Source: Streptococcus panodentis (GTDB taxonomy: Bacteria > Bacillota > Bacilli > Lactobacillales > Streptococcaceae). From it: 55,797 nt of DNA. The notes beneath the pieces were generated by a model that did not search any database, was not told the DNA's origin, and worked only from the letters and a program-made list of their open reading frames with translations. The DNA lies in assembly GCF_017884005.1 (NCBI RefSeq), contig NZ_QFAY01000021.1, forward strand, positions 1 through 55,797. The letters are read 5' to 3'. Positions 30,249 to 40,880 of this stretch are shown here, one piece after another (position 1 is the first letter of the stretch; every line of letters begins with the position of its first letter). Position numbers and translations under genes: made by a program.

Positions 30249-31532
30249 ATGTCTGCATCATTTGAAAATAAAGAAACAAACCGCGGAGTGCTGACTTTTA
30301 CCATCAGTCAGGAGCAAATCAAGCCTGCTTTGGACCGCGTATTTAACTCAGTTAAGAAGGATATTGCTGTACCAGGTTTCCGTAAGGGACATCTTCCGCG
30401 TGCTATCTTCAACCAACGTTTTGGTGAAGAAGCCCTGTATCAAGACGCATTGAATGCTCTGCTGCCGGAAGCTTATGAGGCTGCTGTCAGCCAGGCGGGT
30501 ATTGAAGTAGTCGCTCAGCCGCAGTTTGATGTGAAATCCATGGAAAAAGGCCAAGACTGGACCATTACTGCAGAAGTTGTTACAAAACCAGAAGTGAAAC
30601 TGGGCGCTTATAAAGATTTGGAAGTGACAGTTGAGGCGACTAAGGAAGTGACGGACGCTGAAGTTGACGAGCGCGTGGAGCGCGAGCGCAGCAATCTGGC
30701 TGAGCTGGTGCTCAAAGAAGGGCCTGCTGCGGACGGCGATACAGTTGTGATTGATTTTGTCGGTTCTGTTGACGGCGTTGAATTTGACGGCGGTAAGGGC
30801 GACAACTTCTCTCTGGGACTGGGCAGCGGCCAGTTTATCCCTGGTTTTGAAGAGCAGCTGGTCGGGCATAGTGCCGGTGAAACCGTTGATGTCGTCGTGA
30901 CCTTCCCGGAAGACTATCAAGCAGAAGACTTGGCTGGTAAGGAAGCTAAGTTTGTCACAACGATTCACGAAGTCAAAGAAAAAGAAGTGCCAGAATTGGA
31001 TGATGAACTGGCAAAAGACATTGACGAAGAAGTGGAAACGCTGGACGAGCTCAAAGAAAAGTACCGCAAGGAATTGGCTGAATCCAAAGAAGCAGCTTAT
31101 AACGATGCAGTGGAAGCAGCGGCAATCGATCAGGCTGTGGCCAATGCAGAAATCGTAGAACTGCCGCAAGAGATGATTCACGAAGAAGTGCACCGCTCGG
31201 TTAATGAATTCCTGGGCAATATGCAGCGCCAAGGAATCTCGCCTGAGATGTACTTCCAAATCACCGGCACCAGCCAAGAAGACCTGCACAAGCAGTATGA
31301 AGCAGATGCTGAATCCCGCACCAAGACTAACTTAGTGGTTGAAGCAGTTGCCAAGGCAGAAGGTTTTGAAGCAAGCGAAGAAGAAATTGAAGCTGAAATC
31401 ACTTCGCTGGCAGCAGACTACAAGATGGAAGCAGAGCGCGTGCGCCAGCTGCTTTCAGCAGATATGCTCAAACACGATATTGCCATTAAGAAAGCTGTCG
31501 AAGTGATTACCAGCACTGCAAAAGTGAAATAA
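30249..31532 (+). CDS. tig: Trigger factor, ribosome-associated peptidyl-prolyl isomerase
   Basis: 427 residues. The N-terminal ribosome-binding domain holds the signature [12 protein letters not shown], the FKBP-type isomerase domain lies around residues 150-245, and the long helical C-terminal chaperone arms follow. It helps nascent chains fold at the ribosome exit. AAGGAG lies 10 bases before ATG 30249. Single-gene unit with its own promoter and a terminator at 31540. Confidence 0.97.
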   Translation: MSASFENKETNRGVLTFTISQEQIKPALDRVFNSVKKDIAVPGFRKGHLPRAIFNQRFGEEALYQDALNALLPEAYEAAVSQAGIEVVAQPQFDVKSMEKGQDWTITAEVVTKPEVKLGAYKDLEVTVEATKEVTDAEVDERVERERSNLAELVLKEGPAADGDTVVIDFVGSVDGVEFDGGKGDNFSLGLGSGQFIPGFEEQLVGHSAGETVDVVVTFPEDYQAEDLAGKEAKFVTTIHEVKEKEVPELDDELAKDIDEEVETLDELKEKYRKELAESKEAAYNDAVEAAAIDQAVANAEIVELPQEMIHEEVHRSVNEFLGNMQRQGISPEMYFQITGTSQEDLHKQYEADAESRTKTNLVVEAVAKAEGFEASEEEIEAEITSLAADYKMEAERVRQLLSADMLKHDIAIKKAVEVITSTAKVK

Positions 31533-31539
31533 AGCCTGC

Positions 31540-31569
31540 AAAAGCCATAGTTCAGACTATTGGCTTTTT
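31540..31569 (+). terminator. Terminator of tig
   Basis: AAAAGCCA-AGT pairs with ACT-TGGCTTTT (31540-31569), one bulged base, ending in a T-run. Confidence 0.8.
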
Positions 31570-31604
31570 GGCTGTCGTGCTGTCATACAAAGAATGAAAA
31601 TATT

Positions 31605-31633
31605 TTGACGAAAGCAAAAAATTATCGTACAAT
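31605..31633 (+). promoter_or_regulatory. Promoter of rpoE
   Basis: TTGACG (31605-31610), a 17-base spacer and TACAAT (31628-31633). Confidence 0.8.
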
Positions 31634-31692
31634 AGAAAGTAGCGAAAATTGCAAGAGGGCTAAGGCCTTTACTATCTTAAAGGAGATCGACT

Positions 31693-32280
31693 TTGGAATT
31701 AGAAGTATTTGCTGGACAGGAAAAAAGTGAACTTTCTATGATTGAAGTAGCGCGTGCTATCTTAGAGGCCCGCGGCCGCGATCATGAAATGTATTTCAGC
31801 GACCTTGTCAATGAGATTCAAAACTACTTAGAAAAGTCAAACAGCGAAATCAGGGAGGCCCTGCCGCTGTTTTACACAGAATTGAATGTTGACGGCAGCT
31901 TTATCCCGCTGGGGGACAACAAATGGGGCCTGCGTTCTTGGTATGCCATTGATGAAGTAGATGAAGAAATCATCGCACTGGAAGAAACCGATGAAGACGA
32001 TGCGCCTAAGAAACGCAAGAAAAAACGGGTCAATGCCTTTATGGACGGCGATGATGATGCGATTGATTACAGTGATGACGATCCAGAAGACGAAGATTCT
32101 TACGAAGCAGATCCAGCTCTTTCCTATGATGAGGACAATCCAGATGATGAGAAGAGCGAAGTCGAAGCGTACGATGCGGAAATCAATGAAATCGCTCCGG
32201 ATGATTTAGATGAGGATGTGGACATCAACGAAGAAGACGACGAGTTTTCGGATGAAGACACGGAAAGCGAAGAAGAATAA
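31693..32280 (+). CDS. rpoE: RNA polymerase delta subunit
   Basis: 195 residues. The folded N-terminal domain ([20 protein letters not shown], to about residue 95) is followed by a very acidic, disordered tail of Asp and Glu. The delta subunit displaces nucleic acid from RNA polymerase and speeds its recycling in Gram-positive bacteria. The start codon is TTG 31693, seven bases after AGGAG (31681-31685); no ATG in the frame fits. It has its own promoter and a terminator. Confidence 0.95.
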   Translation: MELEVFAGQEKSELSMIEVARAILEARGRDHEMYFSDLVNEIQNYLEKSNSEIREALPLFYTELNVDGSFIPLGDNKWGLRSWYAIDEVDEEIIALEETDEDDAPKKRKKKRVNAFMDGDDDAIDYSDDDPEDEDSYEADPALSYDEDNPDDEKSEVEAYDAEINEIAPDDLDEDVDINEEDDEFSDEDTESEEE

Positions 32281-32309
32281 AAAGAAATAAGATTCCTTGT
32301 TTCTTTTTT
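32279..32309 (+). terminator. Terminator of rpoE
   Basis: AAAAAGAAA (32279-32287) pairs with TTTCTTTTT (32300-32308); the arm begins inside the stop codon. The stem is AT-rich but perfect. Confidence 0.55.
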
Positions 32310-32389
32310 GCTTTTCTCATAAAAGTTAGTCTGAAAATGTCAAAGATGCTATAATGTGGTCAGGGATAGGAATCACGGAGGTTCTTGCA

Positions 32390-33076
32390 ATGAAGTTTGT
32401 GATGGATAAAAGTATCGAAGAGCTTGGGATTACAAGCGTTGTGCTTGGAATTGCTAAAAATGTCGACCCGAATGCAGCTTTATCGGATTCATTTTTGAAA
32501 AAGAAAAAAGAGAGGGAAGCTTGGGCCTTGCATTGTGATTTGGACGAGGTTTTCCAGTCTCCGGTTATTCAAGGTTATACAGATTTATTGCAGCGCGTGG
32601 GCCGCAGTGTTAAGAAAAATCCTCCGACCGTGCCGGCTCTGATCCGCAATATCCAACACCGCGGTTCGCTTCCTCAGATCAATAGTATCATCGATATTTA
32701 TAATGTCGAAGCCCTGCATTCTCTGCTGGCCATTGGGGGCCATGATTTTGACAAGATTGGGGAGCAGATAGAGTTTACCGTGAGCCAGAGAGAAGATGTC
32801 TTTCTGCCGATTCTTTCCAAGGAGAAGCACGTGGCCAAGACGGACTATGTCTACCGTGATGAGAAAGGGATTTTAGCTTGGCTGGATGTTCGAGACAGCG
32901 AGTATTATAAGTTTGATGAGGAGACCAAGAATGCCATTTTCATCATTCAGGGAAATGCCCATACTTCGGTGGCAATGCGCTTAGAAGCACTAGAGCGAAT
33001 CCATCAGGATTTGTCAGAATGTATGCCAAATTTGGAATTTGAGACAGCGGTCATCTCTATAGATGAAAATAAATGA
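32390..33076 (+). CDS. B3/B4 tRNA-binding domain protein
   Basis: 228 residues. The protein is almost entirely a B3/B4 domain, the fold that edits misacylated tRNA in the beta subunit of phenylalanyl-tRNA synthetase, here stand-alone. The segment PTVPALIRNIQHRGSLPQIN with the following VEALHSLLAIGGHD is characteristic. A role in trans-editing is only inference. ATG 32390 is preceded by CGGAGG; the frame is open further upstream without support. A TGC-extended TATAAT lies at 32350-32355. Confidence 0.85.
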   Translation: MKFVMDKSIEELGITSVVLGIAKNVDPNAALSDSFLKKKKEREAWALHCDLDEVFQSPVIQGYTDLLQRVGRSVKKNPPTVPALIRNIQHRGSLPQINSIIDIYNVEALHSLLAIGGHDFDKIGEQIEFTVSQREDVFLPILSKEKHVAKTDYVYRDEKGILAWLDVRDSEYYKFDEETKNAIFIIQGNAHTSVAMRLEALERIHQDLSECMPNLEFETAVISIDENK

Positions 33077-33099
33077 AAACAAACAAAAAATAGTCCCAT

Positions 33100-33128
33100 T
33101 TGACAAAAAACTTGTTTTACGGTATCAT
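33100..33128 (+). promoter_or_regulatory. Promoter of pyrG
   Basis: TTGACA (33100-33105), a 17-base spacer and TATCAT (33123-33128). Seven bases after the -10 box lies GGGC (33136-33139), the expected transcript start. Confidence 0.85.
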
Positions 33129-33135
33129 ATTGTTC

Positions 33136-33192
33136 GGGCACCTCTTTTTGAGGTCGGAAGCTTCCTAATCTTAGGGAGCTATTTTCTTTTTT
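33136..33192 (+). promoter_or_regulatory. CTP-sensing attenuator in the pyrG leader
   Basis: The predicted transcript begins GGGCACCUCUUUUUGAGGUC. A terminator follows: AGCTTCC (33159-33165), 8-base loop, GGGAGCT (33174-33180), T-rich tract to 33192. In Bacillus pyrG, low CTP makes polymerase stall at the first C and add extra G residues, and the G-run pairs with a C/U-rich leader segment to prevent termination. Here the start GGGC and the C/U-rich 33141-33149 fit this. A hairpin ACCTC/GAGGT (33140-33154) could be opened by the G-run, freeing GAGG to pair with CUUC (33161-33164) of the terminator arm (inference). Confidence 0.8.
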
Positions 33193-33244
33193 ATAAGAGT
33201 TTCCAAAAAACAGCCTTCCCCATCTGTCGTTTTACCGGTTCTGA

Positions 33245-34918
<1,674 letters not shown>

Positions 34919-34986
34919 TCCGGCTTTTCAGATGAAGCGGCTTTTTTGTAGAAATGATAAAGTGAACAACAGAAGGAGGAAGCAAA

Positions 34987-35397
34987 ATGTTTTTGAAAAT
35001 TTTGGCCAGCATTCGGACGAATAACGTTCAAGATGCTGCTTGCTTAGAGAAAATCCAAAGACTTTGGAGAGAGCAGGAGGCAGCAGTGGCAGAGGCTTTT
35101 GCGGAAGGAGAGCCAGTCTATGCGGTCTATCATGACTATGCCAGTGATTACAAGGGGGACTACAGCCTGTCCATCTGCCGTCCGACGGACGAGGAAAGCT
35201 ATGACTTTGACACATCAGAGCAGGTCTATCAGGTCTTTGAGGCGGATAAGGATGATCCCCAAGCCGTGCTTCATGTCTGGCAGAAAATCTGGCAGGCAGA
35301 GGATGCAGGAGAGCTTCGCCGGAGCTACAGTCTGGACTTTGAAAAATACGAGCCCGATCAGACTATAGCGGTATTTATAGCAAGGCCGGAATCCTAA
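34987..35397 (+). CDS. Small GyrI-like / effector-binding-domain-like protein
   Basis: 136 residues. The pattern YAVYHDYASDYKGDYSLSIC and the C-terminal strand resemble stand-alone GyrI-like (AraC effector-binding) domains, which bind small ligands. No DNA-binding part is attached. AGGAGG precedes the ATG. It is the only gene between pyrG and the tRNA gene. The family call is tentative. Confidence 0.6.
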   Translation: MFLKILASIRTNNVQDAACLEKIQRLWREQEAAVAEAFAEGEPVYAVYHDYASDYKGDYSLSICRPTDEESYDFDTSEQVYQVFEADKDDPQAVLHVWQKIWQAEDAGELRRSYSLDFEKYEPDQTIAVFIARPES

Positions 35398-35512
35398 TAA
35401 TTCTTGAATAGACGTTTGCCCTTTAGTCTTTCTGATTTTTCATTCTGCCTGACCGCCTCTAACCGGCCTTTGGCTCAGCTGCTGATTTTTTGAAATAAAG
35501 TCAAAAATTTTC

Positions 35513-35541
35513 TTGACAAGCTCCAGTCCGCCTGTTATACT
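35513..35541 (+). promoter_or_regulatory. Promoter of the tRNA-Leu gene
   Basis: TTGACA (35513-35518), a 17-base spacer and TATACT (35536-35541). Confidence 0.85.
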
Positions 35542-35557
35542 AGTAAAGTACTCAATC

Positions 35558-35643
35558 GCGGGGATGGCGGAATTGGCAGACGCGCAGGACTAAGGATCCT
35601 GTGACCGCTTTAGGTCGTGAGGGTTCAAGTCCCTCTCTCCGCA
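35558..35643 (+). tRNA. tRNA-Leu (anticodon AAG)
   Basis: 86 bases. The acceptor stem is GCGGGGA/TCTCCGC with one G-T pair and discriminator A. The anticodon arm CAGGA-CTAAGGA-TCCTG gives anticodon AAG for CUU/CUC leucine codons. A long variable arm (class II) and GGTTCAAGT T-loop are present. CCA is not encoded. Confidence 0.96.
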
Positions 35644-35649
35644 TCAAGC

Positions 35650-35675
35650 AAGCTGGCTTCGGTCGGCTTTTTATT
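35650..35675 (+). terminator. Terminator of the tRNA-Leu gene
   Basis: AAGCTGGC (35650-35657), TTCG tetraloop, GTCGGCTT (35662-35669) with two G-T pairs, then a T-rich tract. Confidence 0.8.
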
Positions 35676-35817
35676 TTTCTGCAGCAGGGTGCAAAAAGCA
35701 AAGCTTTATCTATGATTCCCTAAAATTTCAGGAAAAACTAGCAATTTTAGTGAAAAAGTGATAAAATAAACAATGTAAGTGGTTCAGCCACAAAAAATAA
35801 GAGGAGGCCTGATAAGA

Positions 35818-36699
35818 ATGGCAATCGTTTCAGCAGAAAAATTTGTCCAAGCAGCTCGTGACAATGGTTACGCAGTTGGTGGATTCAACACAAACAACCT
35901 TGAGTGGACGCAAGCTATCCTGCGTGCAGCAGAAGCTAAAAAAGCTCCAGTGCTTATCCAAACTTCTATGGGTGCAGCAAAATACATGGGTGGTTACAAG
36001 GTTGCCCGCAACCTGATTGCAAACTTGGTTGAGTCAATGGGAATCACTGTACCAGTTGCGATTCACTTGGACCACGGTCACTATGAAGATGCCCTTGAGT
36101 GTATCGAAGTTGGCTACACTTCTATCATGTTTGACGGCTCACACCTTCCAGTAGAAGAAAACCTTAAATTGGCTAAGGAAGTCGTTGAAAAAGCACACGC
36201 TAAAGGAATTTCAGTCGAAGCTGAAGTTGGTACTATCGGCGGTGAAGAAGACGGGATCATCGGTAAAGGTGAATTGGCTCCAATCGAAGACGCAAAAGCA
36301 ATGGTTGAAACCGGCATTGACTTCTTGGCAGCAGGTATCGGAAACATCCACGGACCATACCCAGCAAACTGGGAAGGTCTTGACCTTGACCACTTGAAGA
36401 AACTGACAGAAGCTCTTCCTGGCTTCCCAATCGTATTGCACGGTGGTTCAGGTATTCCTGATGATCAAATCCAAGCAGCGATTAAGCTTGGCGTGGCGAA
36501 AGTCAACGTAAACACTGAGTGCCAAATCGCATTTGCGAACGCAACACGTAAATTTGCGCGTGACTACGAAGCAAACGAAGCGGAATACGACAAGAAGAAA
36601 CTCTTCGACCCACGTAAATTCTTGGCTGACGGTGTCAAAGCTATCCAAGCATCTGTGGAAGAACGCATTGACGTCTTCGGATCAGAAGGCAAGGCTTAA
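35818..36699 (+). CDS. fba: Class II fructose-1,6-bisphosphate aldolase
   Basis: 293 residues. A zinc-dependent glycolytic enzyme that splits fructose 1,6-bisphosphate into two triose phosphates. Zinc-site His residues are visible in HLDHGHYEDALECIE and in LHGGSGIPDDQI; the N-terminus AIVSAEKFVQAARDNGYAVG is typical. ATG 35818 has AGGAGG 8 bases upstream. Codon use (AAC, GGT, CCA, CGT) shows very high expression and differs from the neighbours. A terminator follows at 36725. Confidence 0.97.
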   Translation: MAIVSAEKFVQAARDNGYAVGGFNTNNLEWTQAILRAAEAKKAPVLIQTSMGAAKYMGGYKVARNLIANLVESMGITVPVAIHLDHGHYEDALECIEVGYTSIMFDGSHLPVEENLKLAKEVVEKAHAKGISVEAEVGTIGGEEDGIIGKGELAPIEDAKAMVETGIDFLAAGIGNIHGPYPANWEGLDLDHLKKLTEALPGFPIVLHGGSGIPDDQIQAAIKLGVAKVNVNTECQIAFANATRKFARDYEANEAEYDKKKLFDPRKFLADGVKAIQASVEERIDVFGSEGKA

Positions 36700-36724
36700 T
36701 CGGGCTGCAAAACGTTATGAAATC

Positions 36725-36756
36725 AAGGTTTATCCCACGGGATAGACCTTTTTTGT
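36725..36756 (+). terminator. Terminator of fba
   Basis: AAGGTTTATCC (36725-36735), short loop, GGATAGACCTT, then a T6 run; one T-G pair in the stem. Confidence 0.85.
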
Positions 36757-36982
36757 ACAATTTTGCCCCCATTTTGCCCGAATGAAGTTGGTTATTCATC
36801 AGATGGTGAAATTTTGAAGCCTTATTGGATAGACAAGGGCTTTTGAGCAGAAATTGAGAGCTATAAAAACTTCGCCTGTCTCTCTGGGATAGAGTTTCCA
36901 AATACTGGCGAAAATGATATACTAGTAAAAAGCAAATGCTGCTGTGTCTTGAGTGAGATAGAAAGGGAGTACCTCAAAATTT

Positions 36983-37357
36983 ATGAAAGAAGTGATCATC
37001 TACACCTACGGCCTGCGCTCCTATATTTACCACGAAACGAGCGGAGATATAAAAGCAAAAAGGGAAGCTGTTAAGCAGTTTGAGACTGCAATGCGTGAAG
37101 AGATTGCTTCAAAGAATGGCATTAATAATCCAGCAGATGAGAAGGAGCAGCGACTCTTAACCCGGGATGCCTACCAGCTCTTTCTGGACCGAGGCAAGAA
37201 GACTGTATCCGATGTTAAAGCAGAAGATATCTATCAAGGGCTCAACAAGCTTCAGAAGGAAATTGGTAAAGGGAAAGATTTCCGAGCACAGAACTATATT
37301 GACTGGGATCCTTTTGATCTTAAGGCCAGCGATACCGAGTTTAGCCTCGGGCAGTGA
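36983..37357 (+). CDS. Hypothetical protein, first gene of the T7SS-associated operon
   Basis: 124 residues, not recognised; hydrophilic, helical-looking and without signal or membrane segment (starts MKEVIIYTYGLRSYIYHETS). A TGA-extended TATACT (36918-36923) and GGGAG support its start and a promoter for the following genes. It lies 17 bases before the first of the four tandem membrane-anchored paralogues and is likely co-transcribed with them. A part in the same toxin-secretion or immunity module is inference from position. Confidence 0.6.
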   Translation: MKEVIIYTYGLRSYIYHETSGDIKAKREAVKQFETAMREEIASKNGINNPADEKEQRLLTRDAYQLFLDRGKKTVSDVKAEDIYQGLNKLQKEIGKGKDFRAQNYIDWDPFDLKASDTEFSLGQ

Positions 37358-37374
37358 GAGCGGGGTGGTGACCA

Positions 37375-38346
37375 ATGAAAGAGCGAAAGAAACTTATATG
37401 GATAGCCGTCACTGGCCTCGTCCTTGCGGCCGGTTTGATTTGGGGTGTTTTGACTTATCTGAAAGCAACCGAAAAAATTTATTCTGACCGGACTCCGGCT
37501 TCTATTGACAGCATTCAGGTGTTTGATGACCAGAAGTTTGTCTTAGTTGGGATGAAGAATCATAAGGGTGGAAATATTTACTACGGTCAAAATTTTGTGA
37601 CGACTGTTGCCGAACATAGCCTCTACACAGGGAATATGGAGCGTCCTGCCCCTATTGGGAAAGAGGAATATTATCGGGTGATTAGCTATGACCTCAATAG
37701 TCCAGTTAAAGAAAAAAAAGAGTTTGATCTCTATCAGCTTCTGGGAAAAGACAATATCTATCGTGCGTTTCCAATTACGCTTAGTTCATATTATCAGGAA
37801 GGCACTGATTATTTTTCTCTGGATATAGAAAAATTACGTCATCAGGACAAGGTTTCTGGAAATATCAAGCAAATCCTCTTTACCGCCGGTGGGGAACTCA
37901 TCACCGACAATGCGGAGGCCAAGATAAAGGAACTGGACCAGGAACCAAACTCATTTCTTCATAAGGTTAACTGGAGCCGGGGGGGGGGGATTAGTGATCA
38001 GATTTGGGACAACCTTCAAAAATATCATCTGTACATGTACGAGGGAGGTTTGAATCATGATTCTGAAAGCGGAAAAGACACGGATATTTCCGGCACCAAC
38101 TTTGCTCACCTCTATCCTGAGGTGGCAAAGAACATGAAAAATATAGATCGATTATATTTCCGCCCTGAGCAGTACAATGAACGGGAATGGTTTGACAAAC
38201 TGATTCAGTGGTTTGCGCCGGAAGGGCAGGATGTGATTGAGCTTTATGCGACAGATGAACAAACTGGTGAGAAGACACAGATTCACTCTTATGATGAGTT
38301 TGTGGCCTGGATAGCAGCTCACCCAGAGGAGGAGAAAACAGAATGA
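37375..38346 (+). CDS. Membrane-anchored extracellular protein, paralogue 1 of 4 (poly-G tract)
   Basis: 323 residues. One N-terminal transmembrane helix (about 7-28, LIWIAVTGLVLAAGLIWGVL) precedes an extracellular domain with motifs IYSDRTPASIDSIQVFDDQK, YYGQ, YDLNSP, NWSRGGG and FRPEQYNEREWFDKL. A run of 11 G (37979-37989) encodes Gly-Gly-Gly in NWSRGGGIS, so slippage would truncate the protein. The stop overlaps the next gene's start (ATGA). Topology, tandem copies and linkage to LXG partners suggest an immunity or export-accessory role for T7SS toxins; not shown by a known domain. Confidence 0.7.
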   Translation: MKERKKLIWIAVTGLVLAAGLIWGVLTYLKATEKIYSDRTPASIDSIQVFDDQKFVLVGMKNHKGGNIYYGQNFVTTVAEHSLYTGNMERPAPIGKEEYYRVISYDLNSPVKEKKEFDLYQLLGKDNIYRAFPITLSSYYQEGTDYFSLDIEKLRHQDKVSGNIKQILFTAGGELITDNAEAKIKELDQEPNSFLHKVNWSRGGGISDQIWDNLQKYHLYMYEGGLNHDSESGKDTDISGTNFAHLYPEVAKNMKNIDRLYFRPEQYNEREWFDKLIQWFAPEGQDVIELYATDEQTGEKTQIHSYDEFVAWIAAHPEEEKTE

Positions 38347-39335
38347 GGCAACGAAAGAACCTTATCCTGTTCTTTCTAGCTGGTCTAATCCTTACGTCCG
38401 GTTTGATTTGGGGTATTTTGACCTATCTGAAAGCAACCGAAAAAATTTATTCTGACCGGACTCCGGCTTCTATTGACAGCATTCAGGTGTTTGATGACCA
38501 GAAGTTTGTCTTAGTTGGAGTGAAGAATCATGAGGGAGGGGGGATTTTTTACGGTCAGGATTATGTGACGACCGTTGCCGAACATACCCTCTACACAGGG
38601 AATATGGAGCGTCCTGCCCCTATTGGGAAAGAGGAATATTATCGGGTGATTAGCTACGACCTCAACAGTCCAGATATGAAGAAAAAAGAGTTTGATCTTT
38701 ACGAGATGTTAGATAAGGGGCGGATGTATCGTAATTGGGGAGGTCCTCTGAGCTCCTATTATTACAAAGGTGTAGATTATCTCGTTATGAATATGCAAAA
38801 ACTGCAGAACGAAGACCCCACCGAAAAGGAAGATGAAAACAATAAGAAGCTCTTATTTACAGCTGGTGGGGAACTTGCCACCGACAATACGGAGGAGAAG
38901 ATAAAGGAACTGGACCAGGAACCAAACTCATTTCTTCATAAGGTTAACTGGAGCCGGGGGGGGGGAATCAGTGAGCAGATAGATAAGGCTTTGGAAAAAT
39001 ATCATCTTTGGTATAGAGAAAACGACATTGAAACAGTGTCTGAAGAAAATGTTGATTATCGCAATCGTATTGATATTTCCGGCACCAACTTTGCCCGTCT
39101 CTACCCTGAAGTGGCAAAGAACATGAAAAATATAAAGCTCCTATACTTCCGCCCTGAGCAGTACAATGAACGGGAATGGTTTGACAAACTGATTCATTGG
39201 TTTGCGCCGGAAGGGCAGGATGTGATTGAGCTTTATGCGACAGATGAACAAACTGGTGAGAAGACACAGATTCATTCTTATGATGAGTTTGTGGCCTGGA
39301 TAGCAGCTCACCCAGAGGAGGAGAAAACAGAATGA
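38343..39335 (+). CDS. Membrane-anchored extracellular protein, paralogue 2 of 4 (poly-G tract)
   Basis: 330 residues. Its N-terminal 50 and C-terminal about 75 residues are nearly identical to paralogues 1 and 3, while the middle (after FDLYEMLDKG, and around YHLWYRENDIETVS) differs. A run of 9 G (38956-38964) again codes NWSRGGGIS. It is translationally coupled at both ends (4-base overlaps). The mosaic pattern points to recombination in the flanks with selection on the centre, as expected for a specificity domain (inference). Confidence 0.7.
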   Translation: MRQRKNLILFFLAGLILTSGLIWGILTYLKATEKIYSDRTPASIDSIQVFDDQKFVLVGVKNHEGGGIFYGQDYVTTVAEHTLYTGNMERPAPIGKEEYYRVISYDLNSPDMKKKEFDLYEMLDKGRMYRNWGGPLSSYYYKGVDYLVMNMQKLQNEDPTEKEDENNKKLLFTAGGELATDNTEEKIKELDQEPNSFLHKVNWSRGGGISEQIDKALEKYHLWYRENDIETVSEENVDYRNRIDISGTNFARLYPEVAKNMKNIKLLYFRPEQYNEREWFDKLIHWFAPEGQDVIELYATDEQTGEKTQIHSYDEFVAWIAAHPEEEKTE

Positions 39336-40303
39336 GGCAACGAAAGAACCTTATCCTGTTCTCTCTAGCTGGTCTAATCCTTACGTCCGGTTTGATTTGG
39401 GGTATCTTGACCTATCTGAAAGCAACCGAAAAAATTTATTCTGACCGGACTCCGGCTTCTATTGACAGCATTCAGGTGTTTGATGACCAGAAGTTTGTCT
39501 TGGTTGGGATGAAGGATGCTGGAGGTCCTATGTACTACGGTCAGGACTATGTGACAACTATCTCTAAACACAGCCTCTATACGGGTAAGCTGGAGCGTCC
39601 AGTTCCTATTGAGCAGGAGGAACATTATCAAGTTACCAGTTACGATCTCAATAGCCCAGATCCAGGTAAGGAGAAAAAAGAATTCGACCTCTACCAGCTC
39701 CTAGGGAAGAATAGTTTGTACCATGCAACTTTAGCTGGCCCTTACTCATATTACCATGATGGAACCGATTATTTTGTTTTGGAACTGGAAAAGTTTGCAA
39801 ACCGAGATGATTTGTCTGATAATAAAAAGCCAATCCTCTTTACTGCGAGTGGAGAACTCATCACCGACAATGCGGAGGCCAAGATAAAGGAACTGAATCA
39901 GGAACCTTCTCCATACCTGCATAAGATTAACTGGAGTAGAGGAGGGGTTAGTCAACAGATTAGAGATGTTTTAGAAAAATATCACATGAGATTCAGTGAA
40001 ATTGGCTTAAGTTATGAAGGTGAAAATCATGGGAAAGTGGATATCTCCGGCACCAACTTTGCCCGTCTCTATCCTGAAGTGGCAAAGAACATGAAAAATA
40101 TAAAGCTCCTATATTTCCGCCCTGAGCAGTACAATGAACAGGAATGGTTTGACAAACTGATTCAGTGGTTTGCGCCGGAAGGGCAGGATGTGATTGAGCT
40201 CTATGCGACGGATGAGCAGACTGGTGAGAAGACGCAGATTCATTCCTATGATGAGTTTGTGGCCTGGATAGCAGCTCACCCAGAGGAGGAGAAAACAGAA
40301 TGA
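39332..40303 (+). CDS. Membrane-anchored extracellular protein, paralogue 3 of 4
   Basis: 323 residues with the same N-terminal helix and end as paralogue 2; the first about 50 bases including the start region are near-identical DNA. The centre is its own version (KLERPVPIEQEEHYQVTSYD). The position of the poly-G tract is here AGTAGAGGAGGGGTT, so the same Gly-rich loop is coded without a long G-run. The stop overlaps the start of the small helical protein gene at 40300. Confidence 0.7.
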   Translation: MRQRKNLILFSLAGLILTSGLIWGILTYLKATEKIYSDRTPASIDSIQVFDDQKFVLVGMKDAGGPMYYGQDYVTTISKHSLYTGKLERPVPIEQEEHYQVTSYDLNSPDPGKEKKEFDLYQLLGKNSLYHATLAGPYSYYHDGTDYFVLELEKFANRDDLSDNKKPILFTASGELITDNAEAKIKELNQEPSPYLHKINWSRGGVSQQIRDVLEKYHMRFSEIGLSYEGENHGKVDISGTNFARLYPEVAKNMKNIKLLYFRPEQYNEQEWFDKLIQWFAPEGQDVIELYATDEQTGEKTQIHSYDEFVAWIAAHPEEEKTE

Positions 40304-40650
40304 CTAAACGAATGATTACTCCTGAGAAAATCAAGGGAGTACAGGCTAAGTTTGATGCGGCTTTTCTAAACTTGGATTCCGGTGTCGGAATGATTGTTGC
40401 GGATGAGTCGGAAGCAAAACTGACAGAGTGTTTTAATGGTTTCAAAGAAACTGCTGGTACAGTAGAAGAAACGGTAATCAGTTTTAACGATTATCTGGAT
40501 ACAGTAGCGACAGCTTTTGAACAAACAGATTCCTATTTGGCTCAGCAGATTGAGGGGAAAGGAACTGTCCAAACGAATACAGATGCTCAAATGTACAGAG
40601 TAAAAGTGCAAGAACAAATTCGCCAAAGTAAATATTATGACGATATATAG
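40300..40650 (+). CDS. Small helical protein, probable LXG-toxin partner (Lap/WXG100-like)
   Basis: 116 residues without signal peptide. It resembles the WXG100-like small partners encoded next to LXG toxins (DUF3130/TIGR04197-type). Two predicted helices lead to a conserved block FNDYLDTVATAFEQTD, and FEQTD fits an FxxxD motif of the kind reported as an export signal on such partners. It shares this layout with the gene at 41846. Coupled by a 4-base overlap to paralogue 3. The family call is by pattern and context. Confidence 0.6.
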   Translation: MTKRMITPEKIKGVQAKFDAAFLNLDSGVGMIVADESEAKLTECFNGFKETAGTVEETVISFNDYLDTVATAFEQTDSYLAQQIEGKGTVQTNTDAQMYRVKVQEQIRQSKYYDDI

Positions 40651-40691
40651 TCATAATGCTTAAGGGGAATAGTCATAAATCGCTGGACTAG

Positions 40692-40880
40692 GTTGGTTTA
40701 GATAAAGTTGCAAAAGGGATGACGTGGATGCAAGATAAGTCAAAAGTTGAATTCAAACAAGTCACAGCGTTCAAGGACAAGAATGGTGACTATTCAGAAG
40801 AAATTAAAACAAATAAATTTAAAGTAGAAGGTTACGCAAATTGGGGCAATGATTTACGCAGTCTGCTTTGGCCATATTAA
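40692..40880 (+). pseudogene. C-terminal remnant of an unidentified gene
   Basis: An open frame without a proper start runs from 40692 to TAA at 40878-40880 (MTWMQDKSKVEFKQVTAFKD from 40719, ending NDLRSLLWPY). It looks like the tail of a larger protein and sits between two modules of the duplicated operon. Its TAA is part of the ribosome binding site region of paralogue 4. Not recognised. Confidence 0.45.

Noticed and set aside
37375..40303. The tandem paralogues as known T7SS immunity proteins of the TipC type
   Set aside because: The membrane-anchored, outward-facing topology is similar, but I see no sequence motif that supports this family, and the proteins are longer.
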